From Microbacterium elymi (GTDB taxonomy: Bacteria; Actinomycetota; Actinomycetes; Actinomycetales; Microbacteriaceae): a stretch of 64,000 nucleotides of DNA. Numbering within the stretch: the first letter of the stretch is position 1; the number at the start of each line of letters is the position of its first letter. Under the pieces are notes generated by a model, which saw only the letters and a list, made by a program, of their open reading frames with translations, did not search any database and was not told the DNA's origin. The DNA lies in contig NZ_CP091139.2 in the NCBI RefSeq assembly GCF_021582895.2, forward strand, positions 1,426,001 through 1,490,000, in the 5' to 3' direction. Made by a program: the position numbers and the translations under genes. Of this stretch, positions 1 to 8,651 are shown piece after piece.

Positions 1-810
1 GGTGAGCTGGCGCACGTCCGTCCCGTCGATGGCCGAGCCGTCCTCGTTCGAGAGCTGGGTCAGGTTGGAGCGCCACTCCAGCGGGTTGCGCTGCGGCCGG
101 ACGATCGGCTTCTTGCGCGGGAAGCTGTGCGTCCCGGCGGCCTCGGCGTCCTCCATCAGCGTCCGGATGGTCTTCCACGCCGGCCCGGCCTGCACCGGGT
201 CGACGCCGTTGATCCGGAACATCAGCGACGGGTAGAGCAGGTGCTCGCTCCGCTCGAACGGGGCGCCGGCCCAGGCCGCGACATCCCCGTCGCCGGAGGC
301 GTCGATGAAGAATCGTCCGCGCACCAGGCCGGCGCCGGACTTCGACTCGACCACCACGCCGTCGATGCGACCCAGATCGTCGTGCACGAGGCCCTGCACC
401 GCCGCGTGGAAGAGCAGCTCGGCGCCGGAGGCGAGCACGAGATCGTCGGCGGCCATCTTGTAGGCGGAGATGTCGAACGCCTGCGCCATGATGCGGCCCT
501 CCACCGACAGGTGCGGTTCGCTCAGCCCGTCCAGCCGCTCGAGGCGCTCCAGCAGCTCGTCGGCGTAGCCGCGGATGACGCGCACGTCCTCGCCGTGGAC
601 CCGGGCGTGCAGCCCGCAGAACGTGCTGAGTCCGCCCATCGTTCCGGCGCCGCCGAGGAACCCGTACCGCTCGATGAGCAGGGTCGAGCGGCCGACCCGG
701 GCGGCTGCGGTGGCGGCCATGATCCCGGCGGGGCCGCCGCCGACGACGACGACCTCGTACTCGCCGATCACCGGCACCTCGCGTGCCGGCAGGGTCACGG
801 TGGCGCTCAT
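1..810 (-). CDS. FAD-dependent oxidoreductase, C-terminus cut by window edge
   Basis: The first 270 codons of a flavoprotein are readable on the minus strand. The N-terminus holds an FAD-binding Rossmann motif (GGGPAGIMAATAAA, about residues 24-37) followed by an acidic strand end (LLIERYGFLGG) and later FIDASGDGD. This is typical of the FAD_oxidored (GG-red-SF/fumarate-reductase-like) superfamily. The ATG overlaps the stop of the upstream dehydratase gene by four bases (ATGA), so the two are almost certainly translated together. Such flavoproteins often oxidise small hydroxylated or unsaturated acids, but the substrate cannot be read from sequence. No frame break was seen in the visible part. 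Confidence 0.8.
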   Translation of the reverse strand, partial: MSATVTLPAREVPVIGEYEVVVVGGGPAGIMAATAAARVGRSTLLIERYGFLGGAGTMGGLSTFCGLHARVHGEDVRVIRGYADELLERLERLDGLSEPHLSVEGRIMAQAFDISAYKMAADDLVLASGAELLFHAAVQGLVHDDLGRIDGVVVESKSGAGLVRGRFFIDASGDGDVAAWAGAPFERSEHLLYPSLMFRINGVDPVQAGPAWKTIRTLMEDAEAAGTHSFPRKKPIVRPQRNPLEWRSNLTQLSNEDGSAIDGTDVRQLT

Positions 811-2541
811 GCCGACGCCTCCGCCCCGGCGAACGGCGCACGGTCGTCGTTCTCGCACGCCCCGCAGGCCCGGCAGCCGAGCACCGCGCCGCAGGAGAGC
901 GGCTGGACCAGCTCGCGGTACTGGTCGAGGTAGCCGCCGCCGGCGTCACGCTGCTCGGTGGGAGCGTAGGGCTCCCGGGCCGCGAGCTCGTCGGCCGGCA
1001 CGCGCAGGTCGAGCGTCCCGGCGACCAGGTCGATGTGGATCACGTCCCCGTCGCGCACCCGGCCCAGCGGTCCGTCGGCGACGCCCTCGGGCGAGACCTC
1101 GCCCACGGTGATGCCCTGGTTGACCAGCCCGCTGAACTGCCCGTCGGTCACGAACGCGACCTTGTCGGCCAGCCCGCGGGCGTTCAGCGCGAAGATGAAC
1201 GACGAGGTGAAGCCGAGGGCCGGCCCGCCGACGGCTCCGATCCCGCGGATCACCGCGACGTCGCCGGGCTCGAGCGTTCCGTCCGTGATCGCGGCGATCC
1301 CCTGCTCGCGGCTGCCGAACACCCGCGCCGGGCCGGTGAACTGCTTCGGACCGGGGTCGGGCACCGGGCGCTTGGCGACTCCGCCGCCCGGTGCGAGCGA
1401 GCCGCGCAGCACGACGATCGCCGGGTCGGTGCTGTACGGGCGGTCCAGCGACCGGATGATGCTCCCGTCCGCCGGGACCGCGGCATCCGCGTTCTCGGCG
1501 AGCGTCTTCCCGGTGACGGTCAGCTGCCCGCCGTCCAGCAGCGGCATCAGCTCGCGCAGCACGGTGGCCCCGCCGCCGGCGTCCTCGAACTCCTCGGTGA
1601 GGGTCGGTCCGTTCGGGCGCACCGCGCACAGCACCGGGGTGGACCGGCCGAGGACGCGGTACTCCTCCCACACGTCGATGTCGACGCGGGCTTCGACGGC
1701 GATCGCCTGCAGGTGCTTGATCGTGGTGGTCGAGCCGCCGACCGCGAGCATCGCGCGCACGGCGTTGCGCACCGAGCCGGCGGTGATGATGTCGCGGGGC
1801 GGATGTCGCGCTCGATCATCGCGACCAGGGCCGCCGCCGACCGGCGGACGCTGTCCCACATCGGCTCGCTGTTGGCCCGGACCGGGGCGGCGCCGGGCAC
1901 CGCCATGCCGATGGCCTCGGCGACGATGTGCATCGAGTTGGCGGTCGCCAGTCCGGCGCACACCCCCGGTCCCAGGATCGCGTCGTCGGCCAGCTCCTGC
2001 AGCGCGTCGGTGGGCTCGTGGGTGACGGCGGCCATCGCCGCCTGCAGGAAGATCTCCTCGACATCGGCGGTGCGCCCCTCGGCGAGTCCGCTGTGCTGGT
2101 AGCCGCACGGGATGATCACCGTGGGCACGTTCAGCCGGCCGGCGGCCATCAGGTGGGCCGGGGTGGTCTTGTCGCACGAGCTGAGCGCGATGATCGCGTC
2201 CAGCTGGGCGCCCTCGACGGCGACCTCGACGTCGTTGACCATCAGGTCGCGGCTGGAGAGGATGTAGCTGCCGCCGCGTCCGGCGCTTGTGATGAAGTCG
2301 GACGGGGCCGCGGTGCGGATCTCGAACGGCAGGACGCCCAGCGCGCGCAAGCTCGGCCTTCAGCACCGGGACGATGTCATCCAGGTGCCCGAAGCAGGCG
2401 GCGAGGTCGGATGAGCTGTTCACGATCGCAACCTTGGGCTTATGCGAGCTCGTCGGCGCGGATCCCCAGCGGCCGCCATTCGGCGCGCCGCGCGATGCCC
2501 AGGGCGGAGGACGGGGAGAAGTTGCTGCGCAGTTCGGTCAT
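807..2541 (-). CDS. IlvD/Edd-family dehydratase (dihydroxy-acid or sugar-acid dehydratase), frame broken three times
   Basis: After repair this is about 578 residues, the normal IlvD/Edd length. Family signatures are ALSSCDKTTPAHLMAAG and PGVCAGLATANSMH, the cysteines that hold the Fe-S cluster in this family. The reaction would be loss of water from a 2,3-dihydroxy acid or aldonic acid to a 2-keto acid. The start is the ATG giving MTELRSNFSPSSALG; the frame then breaks near 2441, 2348 (GCAAGCTC) and 1797 (a C run one base short). The C-terminus carries a cysteine-rich tail (CGAVLGCRACGACEND) that I do not recognise from ordinary IlvD. An FAD oxidoreductase follows with a 4-base overlap, and an aldehyde dehydrogenase is divergent. 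Sugar-acid dehydratase seems more likely than branched-chain biosynthesis because of this context. Confidence 0.85.
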
Positions 2542-2584
2542 GAGTCCCTCATCGACGTCGATGGTGTACGGATGCCGCCAGTGT

Positions 2585-2614
2585 ACGCATTGCGGTCGCT
2601 TGGTCGCAATGCGT
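2585..2614. promoter_or_regulatory. Perfect 10-bp inverted repeat between divergent genes (operator candidate)
   Basis: ACGCATTGCG and its exact reverse complement CGCAATGCGT are separated by 10 bases. The repeat sits in the 107-bp gap between the divergent dehydratase and aldehyde dehydrogenase genes, where a dimeric repressor could control both. It does not match the TCAGGTWRCCTGA motif found elsewhere in the island, so a different regulator is expected. Confidence 0.55.
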
Positions 2615-2648
2615 GACGTGCAGTCATTCTCGGTGTTAGCCTGCCCAC

Positions 2649-4091
2649 GTGCCCGAAGCAACGAAGATTCAGGAACGCGTGTTCGCCGGCGGGGAGTACC
2701 TCGACTCCACCAGTGCCGAGCGGGTCACCGCCGCAAACCCGTACGACCGCACCGTGATCGGCCATGCGCCGGACGGCTCGCCCGAGGACGTCGACCGCGC
2801 CGTGCGCGCGGCGCGCGAGGCGTTCGACCACGGTCCATGGCCGCGCCTGTCCCCCGCCGAGCGCGGCGACTGGATCGACCGACTGGCCGACGAGCTCGAG
2901 GCGCGCGCCGGTGAGATCGCCGCGTTCGTCACGGACGAGGTGGGCCAGCCCATCTCGGTCGCGCGCTTCATGAACGGCATCCGTCCCGTCCAGCATCTGC
3001 GCTACTACGCGCGTCTGGCGCGCGAGCTCATGGTCGAGCAGGAGCGCGAGAACGTGGACCGCGACGGCACCACGCTGCACCTGCGGCAGCCGCTGGGCGT
3101 GGCTGCCCTGATCGTGCCGTGGAACCACCCGCAGTCCTCGACCACGCTCAAGCTCGGCCCCGCACTGGCGGCCGGCTGCACCGTGGTGATCAAGCCGGCG
3201 GCCGAATCGCCGCTGGACATCTTCGCGCTGGCCCGGGCCGCCCAGACGATCGGCCTGCCGCCCGGGGTCGTCAACATCGTCACCGGCGGCCGCGAGACCG
3301 GGCAGGCGCTGGTCGCACACCCGGGCGTGGACAAGGTCGCCTTCACCGGGTCCAGCGCCGCCGGCCGTCACATCGCCTCGGTGGCCGGACAGCGACTGAT
3401 CCCGGCCACGCTCGAGCTCGGCGGCAAGTCGGCGGCCGTCATCCTCGACGACGCCGACCTGGACGCCGTGCTGGCAAGCCTGCGGGTGGCCTCCTTCGGC
3501 AACACCGGGCAGAACTGCAATGCGCTCTCGCGCGTGCTGGTCCCGGCATCCCGCTACGACCGCACGGTCGAGGCGCTCGTCGACCTCGCCCGCGACCTGC
3601 GGGTGGGCGATCCGAAGGACCCGGCGACCGAGATCGGGCCGCTGGTCTCGCAGCGCGCGCTGACCCGGGTCACCGGCATGGTCGACGAGGCGCGGGCGAC
3701 CGGGGCGACGGTGCTCGCCGGCGACACCGCGGCGCCGACGGACGGCTGGTTCTACGCTCCGCGGATCATCACCGGCGCCGACCCGGACAGCCCGATCGCG
3801 CAGCACGAGATCTTCGGCCCGGTGCTCTCAGTGCATCCCTACGTCGACGTCGACGATGCCGTCCGCATCGCGAACGCGACGCGCTACGGCCTGGGCGGTG
3901 CCGTCTTCAGCGCCGACGAGGGCAGAGCCCTGGAGGTCGCGCGGCGGGTCAAGACCGGATCGATCGGCCTGAACGGGTACCGGCCCGACCTCGGCTCGCC
4001 GTACGGTGGCGTGCGCGACTCCGGCGTCGGGCGCGAGTTCGGCCCGGAGGCGATCGAGAACTACCGCGAGAGCACGTCGGTCTTCCGCTGA
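2649..4091 (+). CDS. NAD(P)-dependent aldehyde dehydrogenase
   Basis: A complete 480-residue aldehyde dehydrogenase that oxidises an aldehyde to its acid. Visible signatures are LIVPWNHP, FTGSSAAG (cofactor loop), LELGGKSA with the general-base Glu, the catalytic Cys in GQNCN near residue 290, and the C-terminal IFGPVLSV. Translation starts at GTG (MPEATKIQERVF). It is divergent from the dehydratase/flavoprotein pair and followed by an alcohol dehydrogenase, so it may oxidise that enzyme's product. It is most like betaine/phenylacetaldehyde-type ALDHs; the substrate is not known. No frame break. Confidence 0.93.
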   Translation: MPEATKIQERVFAGGEYLDSTSAERVTAANPYDRTVIGHAPDGSPEDVDRAVRAAREAFDHGPWPRLSPAERGDWIDRLADELEARAGEIAAFVTDEVGQPISVARFMNGIRPVQHLRYYARLARELMVEQERENVDRDGTTLHLRQPLGVAALIVPWNHPQSSTTLKLGPALAAGCTVVIKPAAESPLDIFALARAAQTIGLPPGVVNIVTGGRETGQALVAHPGVDKVAFTGSSAAGRHIASVAGQRLIPATLELGGKSAAVILDDADLDAVLASLRVASFGNTGQNCNALSRVLVPASRYDRTVEALVDLARDLRVGDPKDPATEIGPLVSQRALTRVTGMVDEARATGATVLAGDTAAPTDGWFYAPRIITGADPDSPIAQHEIFGPVLSVHPYVDVDDAVRIANATRYGLGGAVFSADEGRALEVARRVKTGSIGLNGYRPDLGSPYGGVRDSGVGREFGPEAIENYRESTSVFR

Positions 4092-4151
4092 CGCCTTCCG
4101 CTGACGCCTTCCGAGCGGGGCGGATGCCGGGGCTCCCGCATCCGCCGTGTT

Positions 4152-4164
4152 TCAGGTAGCCTGA
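4152..4164. promoter_or_regulatory. Palindromic operator TCAGGTAGCCTGA upstream of the alcohol dehydrogenase
   Basis: TCAGG and CCTGA arms around TAG, about 45 bases before the start codon. The same palindrome recurs upstream of the MaoC operon and the first Liv operon, with a variant at the second IclR gene. It is likely bound by one of the IclR-family regulators in the island. Confidence 0.65.
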
Positions 4165-4208
4165 GATTGAGCGTCGATGCTCACCAGCAATGGTCCGAAG
4201 GAGGAGCA

Positions 4209-5333
4209 ATGCCCATCACGTCCCGCGCCGCGATCGTGCGCGAAGTCCCCGGCGAGTTCGAACTGGCCGATGTCCTGGTCGACGAGCCGAGGCAGAACGA
4301 GATCCGGGTGCGGATGGTCGCCGCCGGCATGTGCCACTCGGACTACCACATGATGACCGGCGACAGCGTGGCCGGACACCTGCCGATGGTGTGCGGACAC
4401 GAGGGCACCGGCATCGTCGAGTCGGTCGGGCCGAACACGCCGGGCTGGGAGGTCGGCGAGGCCGTCGTGTTCACCTGGATCCCCAGCTGCGGCAAGTGCC
4501 GCTGGTGCACCTCGGGCATGACGAATCTGTGCGACCGTGGCCGCTACCTGCTGGCCGGGCACCGGTTCGACGACGAGGACAGCTACCGGTTCGCGCTGCC
4601 GGACGGCACGCCCGTCGGCCAGATGTGCCAGGTCGGGTCGTTCTCGGAGCACACCCTGGTCTCGGTGGACTCGGCGATCAAGCTGCCCGCCGGCGCCGAT
4701 CTGGAGAAGGTCTGGCTGCTGGGCTGCGGTGTGGGCACCGGATGGGGCAGCGCCGTGTACGCCGCCGAGACGCAGCCGGGCGACGTGGTGATAGTGATGG
4801 GCGTGGGCGGTGTCGGCATCAACGCCGTGCAGGGCGCGCATCACGCCGGCGCGGTCGCGGTGATCGCCGTGGACCCAGTCGAGTTCAAGCGCGAGTCGGC
4901 GCTGCGGCTGGGCGCCACGCACGCGTTCGCGACGATGGACGAGGCGGCCGACTTCGCCCGCTCGATCACGAACGGCCAGGGCGCCGACCGGTCGATCGTG
5001 ACCATCGGGGTGGTGCGCGGCTCGCATGTGGCCGAGGCGGTCTCGGCGATCCGCAAGGGCGGGGTGGCGGTGGTCACCGGGATCGCGCCCGACGACGAGA
5101 CCGGCATCCCGATCAGCCCGCTCGAGCTCACCCGCTACCAGAAGCGCATCCAGGGCACGATCTACGGACACGCCAACCCGCAGGCCGATGTGCCCCGCCA
5201 GCTGCAGATGTACGACGCGGGCCAGCTCAAGCTCGACGAGCTGATCACCCGGATGTATCCGCTCGAGGACATCAACCAGGGCTACCGGGACATGATCGAG
5301 GGCCGCAACATCCGCGGCGGCATCCTCTTCTGA
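4209..5333 (+). CDS. Zinc-dependent alcohol dehydrogenase, NDMA-dependent (mycofactocin-type) family
   Basis: A medium-chain dehydrogenase of 374 residues. Visible are the catalytic zinc ligands (GMCHSDYH, GHEGTG), the four-cysteine structural zinc loop (CGKCRWCTSGMTNLC), a nucleotide-binding GVGGVGINAV and a following Asp (VDPVEFK) that favours NAD. Overall sequence style (MPITSRAAIV, HLPMVCGHEG) matches actinobacterial NDMA-dependent alcohol dehydrogenases, which hold their nicotinamide tightly and in characterised cases pass electrons to mycofactocin. The ATG preceded by GAAGGAGGAGCA is chosen over an upstream in-frame start. A palindromic operator precedes it, so it belongs to the predicted IclR regulon. 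No frame break. Confidence 0.9.
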   Translation: MPITSRAAIVREVPGEFELADVLVDEPRQNEIRVRMVAAGMCHSDYHMMTGDSVAGHLPMVCGHEGTGIVESVGPNTPGWEVGEAVVFTWIPSCGKCRWCTSGMTNLCDRGRYLLAGHRFDDEDSYRFALPDGTPVGQMCQVGSFSEHTLVSVDSAIKLPAGADLEKVWLLGCGVGTGWGSAVYAAETQPGDVVIVMGVGGVGINAVQGAHHAGAVAVIAVDPVEFKRESALRLGATHAFATMDEAADFARSITNGQGADRSIVTIGVVRGSHVAEAVSAIRKGGVAVVTGIAPDDETGIPISPLELTRYQKRIQGTIYGHANPQADVPRQLQMYDAGQLKLDELITRMYPLEDINQGYRDMIEGRNIRGGILF

Positions 5334-5576
5334 TCCCGCCTCGCGCCTCCCCCGTCTCCCTCCCGTCAGTCGCCGACTTGTCAGAATCGGCTGCTTTGAG
5401 CGCGGCCATAGCGACCACTTGTGACGGGTCACGCCTCGGAGGCGGTCGGGAGGGGCAGGGCGCGAGCCGGGCGCAGCCAGCGGACTGCCGCGTTAGGATC
5501 GCCGCAGACCCGTGCCGGCACGAAGACGCCTCGTCCGTCAGCCGGACGCGGGTCGAAGGAGAGGAGTCGCCCGCAC

Positions 5577-6329
5577 ATGCGCGGAGACGTCGATGACATA
5601 CGGGTGGCTCTCCTCGCTCGGGTGACCGCCGCCTTCGACGCGGAGATCGAGCACCATGCGCCGACGGCCTCGATCGCCTGGGATGCCTGGCCGACGGTTT
5701 CGGATCTGATCGGTCACCTGGGGCAGATCCACCTGTGGGCGGCCCGGATCGTGAGAACCGGGAACAACGTGCCCCGGAAGACGCTGCCGCCGCCACCGGT
5801 CGGAGACAGGCGACGGTGGTACGGGGACTGCCGGCGCGAACTGCTGGCGGCGCTGACGGAGACGCCGCCCGAGCGCCCGTGCTGGGTGCTGGGTGAGTCC
5901 GCGGAGGGCGAGGCGCGCTTCTGGAGCCGGCGCCTCGTCTATGAGAGCGTCAAGCACCTCACGGATCTGCGCGCCGCCGGCGGCGCATCATGGCGCCCCG
6001 CGCCCGAACTCGCACCGGTCGACTACGCAGACGGGATCGACGAGCTGTTCGAGGTGTTCCTCCCGCGGAGTCGCCCGTCGCTGGACCCGCTGCCGGAGCC
6101 CGTGACGCTCGCCGCCACCGACATCGATCGCACGTGGACGATCGCCCGGGATTGGCGTGCAGCCGACGCCGCACCGGCGGCGGGAGGGTCCAGGGTCACT
6201 GCTTCCGTCGCCGATCTCGCGCTGTTCATGTGGGAGCGCGCCGATCCGGGCCGCCAACCGGAGCGGTTTCTCATCGAGGGCGGGGATGCCGCGGTCGCGG
6301 CGCTCGCGAACGCGTCCGTGCACCCCTGA
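5577..6329 (+). CDS. Maleylpyruvate isomerase-family (mycothiol-dependent, DinB-like) protein
   Basis: About 250 residues with the actinobacterial maleylpyruvate-isomerase N-terminal fold: a conserved His in IGHLGQIHLWAA near residue 45 and a later KHLTDLRA, both expected metal ligands. Members either isomerise maleylpyruvate with mycothiol or act as uncharacterised thiol transferases. The ATG has a good ribosome site (GAAGGAGAGGA) about 12 bases upstream; a longer upstream extension is low-complexity and unlikely. The 240 bases before it hold no gene I can recognise. It lies between the alcohol dehydrogenase and the convergent IclR gene, so a role in aromatic ring cleavage is possible but unproven. 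Confidence 0.75.
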   Translation: MRGDVDDIRVALLARVTAAFDAEIEHHAPTASIAWDAWPTVSDLIGHLGQIHLWAARIVRTGNNVPRKTLPPPPVGDRRRWYGDCRRELLAALTETPPERPCWVLGESAEGEARFWSRRLVYESVKHLTDLRAAGGASWRPAPELAPVDYADGIDELFEVFLPRSRPSLDPLPEPVTLAATDIDRTWTIARDWRAADAAPAAGGSRVTASVADLALFMWERADPGRQPERFLIEGGDAAVAALANASVHP

Positions 6330-6351
6330 CGAAGCCGTGGGACCGGCCCGG

Positions 6352-7155
6352 TCAGGGGGCGGGGCGGTAGAGGTGGGGGTTCGCGCCGAGGTAGCCGCGC
6401 GCGATGCGGTCGGCGGCGACGCGCAGCACCGGCACGACGTCACGGGTGAGGGATGCCTCGTCCTGCCGCACCGTGGTCGAGGACACCCCGAGCGCCCCGA
6501 CCGCTTCGCCGCCCACGGTGATCGGCACGGCGGCTGCGACCATGCCGGGGTTCAGCTCCTCGATCGACACGTCGTAGCCCTGGGTGCGCACCTGCGCGAT
6601 CCGCGCGCGCAGGGCCGCGGCATCCGTGATCGTGTGCGGGGTGTGCGGCTCCCAGTCGACCTCGGCCAGGGCGCGGGCGAGCGCGGCCTCGCCGAGTCCC
6701 GCCAGCAGCACCTTGCCCACGGCGGTGGCCGACGCGGGCAGGCTCATCCCGACCCTCACCGCCCCGGGCAGCGGGCGGTGATCCTCGACGCGCGCGACGT
6801 GGATCACATCCGCGCCGCTGAGCACCCCCAGACTGCACGTCTCGCCGAGCTGGGCGACCACGTCGTCCATCGCGGGGCGGGCGATCTCGGGCAGCGACGA
6901 GTCGGCGAAGTACGCGGCACCGAGCTCAAGGATGCGCGGGGTCAGACTCCACAGGCCGCGCTGCCCGCGCATGTAGCCGAGGTGCTCGAAGGTCAGCAGG
7001 ATGCGGCGCACCACCGGCCGCGGCAGACCCGCACGGGCCGCGATGTCGCTCGCCGACAGGGGCGCCGAGCGCCCGTCGAAGACACGCAGCACGGCGATGC
7101 CGCGCTCGATGCTCTGCACGCGGTCGCGCGATCGCTCTGTACGCTCTGCGGTCAC
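6352..7155 (-). CDS. IclR-family transcriptional regulator (first of two)
   Basis: 267 residues with an N-terminal winged helix-turn-helix (about residues 15-75, including ASDIAARAGLPRPVVRRIL) and the C-terminal IclR effector domain. Start is GTG. The style resembles PcaR/PobR regulators of aromatic catabolism. It is divergent from the MaoC-SDR-ligase operon, and the palindrome TATCAGGTAGCCTGATA sits between them, so self-control plus control of that operon is likely. No frame break. Confidence 0.9.
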   Translation of the reverse strand: MTAERTERSRDRVQSIERGIAVLRVFDGRSAPLSASDIAARAGLPRPVVRRILLTFEHLGYMRGQRGLWSLTPRILELGAAYFADSSLPEIARPAMDDVVAQLGETCSLGVLSGADVIHVARVEDHRPLPGAVRVGMSLPASATAVGKVLLAGLGEAALARALAEVDWEPHTPHTITDAAALRARIAQVRTQGYDVSIEELNPGMVAAAVPITVGGEAVGALGVSSTTVRQDEASLTRDVVPVLRVAADRIARGYLGANPHLYRPAP

Positions 7156-7214
7156 GGCCTCATCCTAGGGTGCGCACCGGTGGCGGGATGCCGCGGTCTG
7201 GCGCGTCCGCCCAT

Positions 7215-7231
7215 TATCAGGTAGCCTGATA
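7215..7231. promoter_or_regulatory. Palindromic operator TATCAGGTAGCCTGATA between IclR gene and MaoC operon
   Basis: Arms TATCAGG and CCTGATA are exact reverse complements around TAG. The site is 60 bases from the IclR start and 57 from the MaoC start. It is the longest match to the motif shared by four island promoters. Confidence 0.7.
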
Positions 7232-7287
7232 CTCAGAGCGAAGATGCTCCGCGTGCGAACGCGATGCGACGAGGCGAGAGAGGCACC

Positions 7288-7749
7288 ATGGCCGAGAACC
7301 CCGTGTCCGTGACGATCGACGAGCTGCCCAGTTGGCGGGCCGCACGTTCGGTCCGTCCAGCTGGAAGACGATCACGCAGGAGGAAGTGAACCTCTATGCG
7401 CAAGCTGTCGGGCGACGACAATCCCATCCACGTGGATGCCGACTTCGCGGCGGCCACGCCGTTCGGCACCCGCATCGTGCACGGACTGCTCACCCTGAGC
7501 CTGGTCGTCCCGCTGATGCGCGAGGTGTTCACGATCACCGAGGTGGGGATGGGCATCAACTACGGCCTGAACCGCGTGCGCTTCCCCTCGCCGGTGCCGG
7601 TGGGCTCGCGCATCCGCGTGACCGGCGAGGTCTCCAATGTGACCGAGGTCGCCGGCGGCTGGCAGATCGAGGTGCCGATCACGTTCGAGATCGAGGGCGG
7701 CGCCAAGCCGGCGTGCGTGGCCGAGCTCGTCCTGAGGTACTACAAGTGA
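7288..7749 (+). CDS. MaoC-like hot-dog hydratase/dehydratase, frame broken twice
   Basis: About 153 residues after repair. The hydratase motif (SGDDNPIHVDADFA) with catalytic Asp and His is intact, as is the MNYGLNR-type core (MGINYGLNRVRFP). It should add water to an enoyl-CoA. The first codons (MAENPVSVTIDEL) and the rest are in different frames. A base is missing near 7331, and an extra A sits near 7401 where GCAGCTG reads GCAAGCTG. The stop overlaps the next gene's GTG (GTGA). It is the first gene of a five-gene beta-oxidation-like operon behind the TATCAGGTAGCCTGATA operator. Confidence 0.85.
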
Positions 7750-8648
7750 GCGCGCCGATCCGCCTGGACGGCAAGGTCGCCATCGTCACCGGCGCCGGCC
7801 GCAGCCTCGGCCGCGCCTACGCCCTCGCCCTGGCCGACGCCGGCGCCGCCGTGGTCGTCAACGACGTCGACCCCGAGACCGCCGCGCAGACCGTGGCCGA
7901 CATCGAGGCCGCCGGCGGCCGTGCCACTGCCGTGGTCGCCCCGGTCGGGCCGACCGAGACCGCCGACGCGCTGGTGGCGGCGGCCGTGGGCGAGTTCGGC
8001 CGGCTCGACGTCCTGGTCGCCAACGCCGGCGTGCTCCGCGACCGCGTGCTGTGGAAGATGGGGGACGACGACTTCGACCTGGTCATCGAGACCCACCTGC
8101 GCGGCACGTTCACCTGCGGGCGCGCGGCCGCGACCCGCCTGCGCGAACAGGGCACCGGTGGCCGCATCATCCTGATCGGCTCGCCGGCCGGACAGTTCGG
8201 CAGCTTCGGCCAGACGAACTACGCCGCCGCGAAGGCCGGCCTGGTCGCGATGGCCCGCACCTGGTCGCTGGAGCTGGCCCGAGCCGGGATCACCGCCAAC
8301 GCGGTGATCCCCACCGCCCTGTCGCCGATGACCGCCACGATCCCCGCGTACACCCAGGTGTACGAGGACTATGTCGCCGGGGCCGACATCCCCACCGAGT
8401 ATCGCCGCGATCACGCCCTCGGCACCCCGGAGGACGTGGCATCCCTCATCGTCTGGCTCGCATCGGATGCCGCCGCCGACGTCACCGGTCAGGCCATCGG
8501 CATCGGCGGCGACCGACTGACCCTGTACTCCCACCCCGCCGTGCTGCGCACGCTCGACGAGGACGGCGGGTGGAGCCCGGATCAGATCGACGAGGCATGG
8601 CACGCCGACCTGGCCGCGCACGCCCAGCACTCCGGGCCGCAGGATTGA
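7746..8648 (+). CDS. Short-chain dehydrogenase/reductase (3-hydroxyacyl-CoA type)
   Basis: 300 residues, no frame break. The cofactor motif VTGAGRSLGRA, the NAG motif (VANAGVL), Ser in LIGSPAG and YAAAKAG give the Ser-Tyr-Lys catalytic set. The long C-terminus after the core (DRLTLYSHP, then WSPDQIDEAW) resembles SDRs that act on acyl-CoA or steroid/terpenoid intermediates. GTG start overlaps the MaoC stop. Next to a hydratase it would oxidise the 3-hydroxyacyl-CoA. Confidence 0.88.
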   Translation: MSAPIRLDGKVAIVTGAGRSLGRAYALALADAGAAVVVNDVDPETAAQTVADIEAAGGRATAVVAPVGPTETADALVAAAVGEFGRLDVLVANAGVLRDRVLWKMGDDDFDLVIETHLRGTFTCGRAAATRLREQGTGGRIILIGSPAGQFGSFGQTNYAAAKAGLVAMARTWSLELARAGITANAVIPTALSPMTATIPAYTQVYEDYVAGADIPTEYRRDHALGTPEDVASLIVWLASDAAADVTGQAIGIGGDRLTLYSHPAVLRTLDEDGGWSPDQIDEAWHADLAAHAQHSGPQD

Positions 8649-8651
8649 CCC

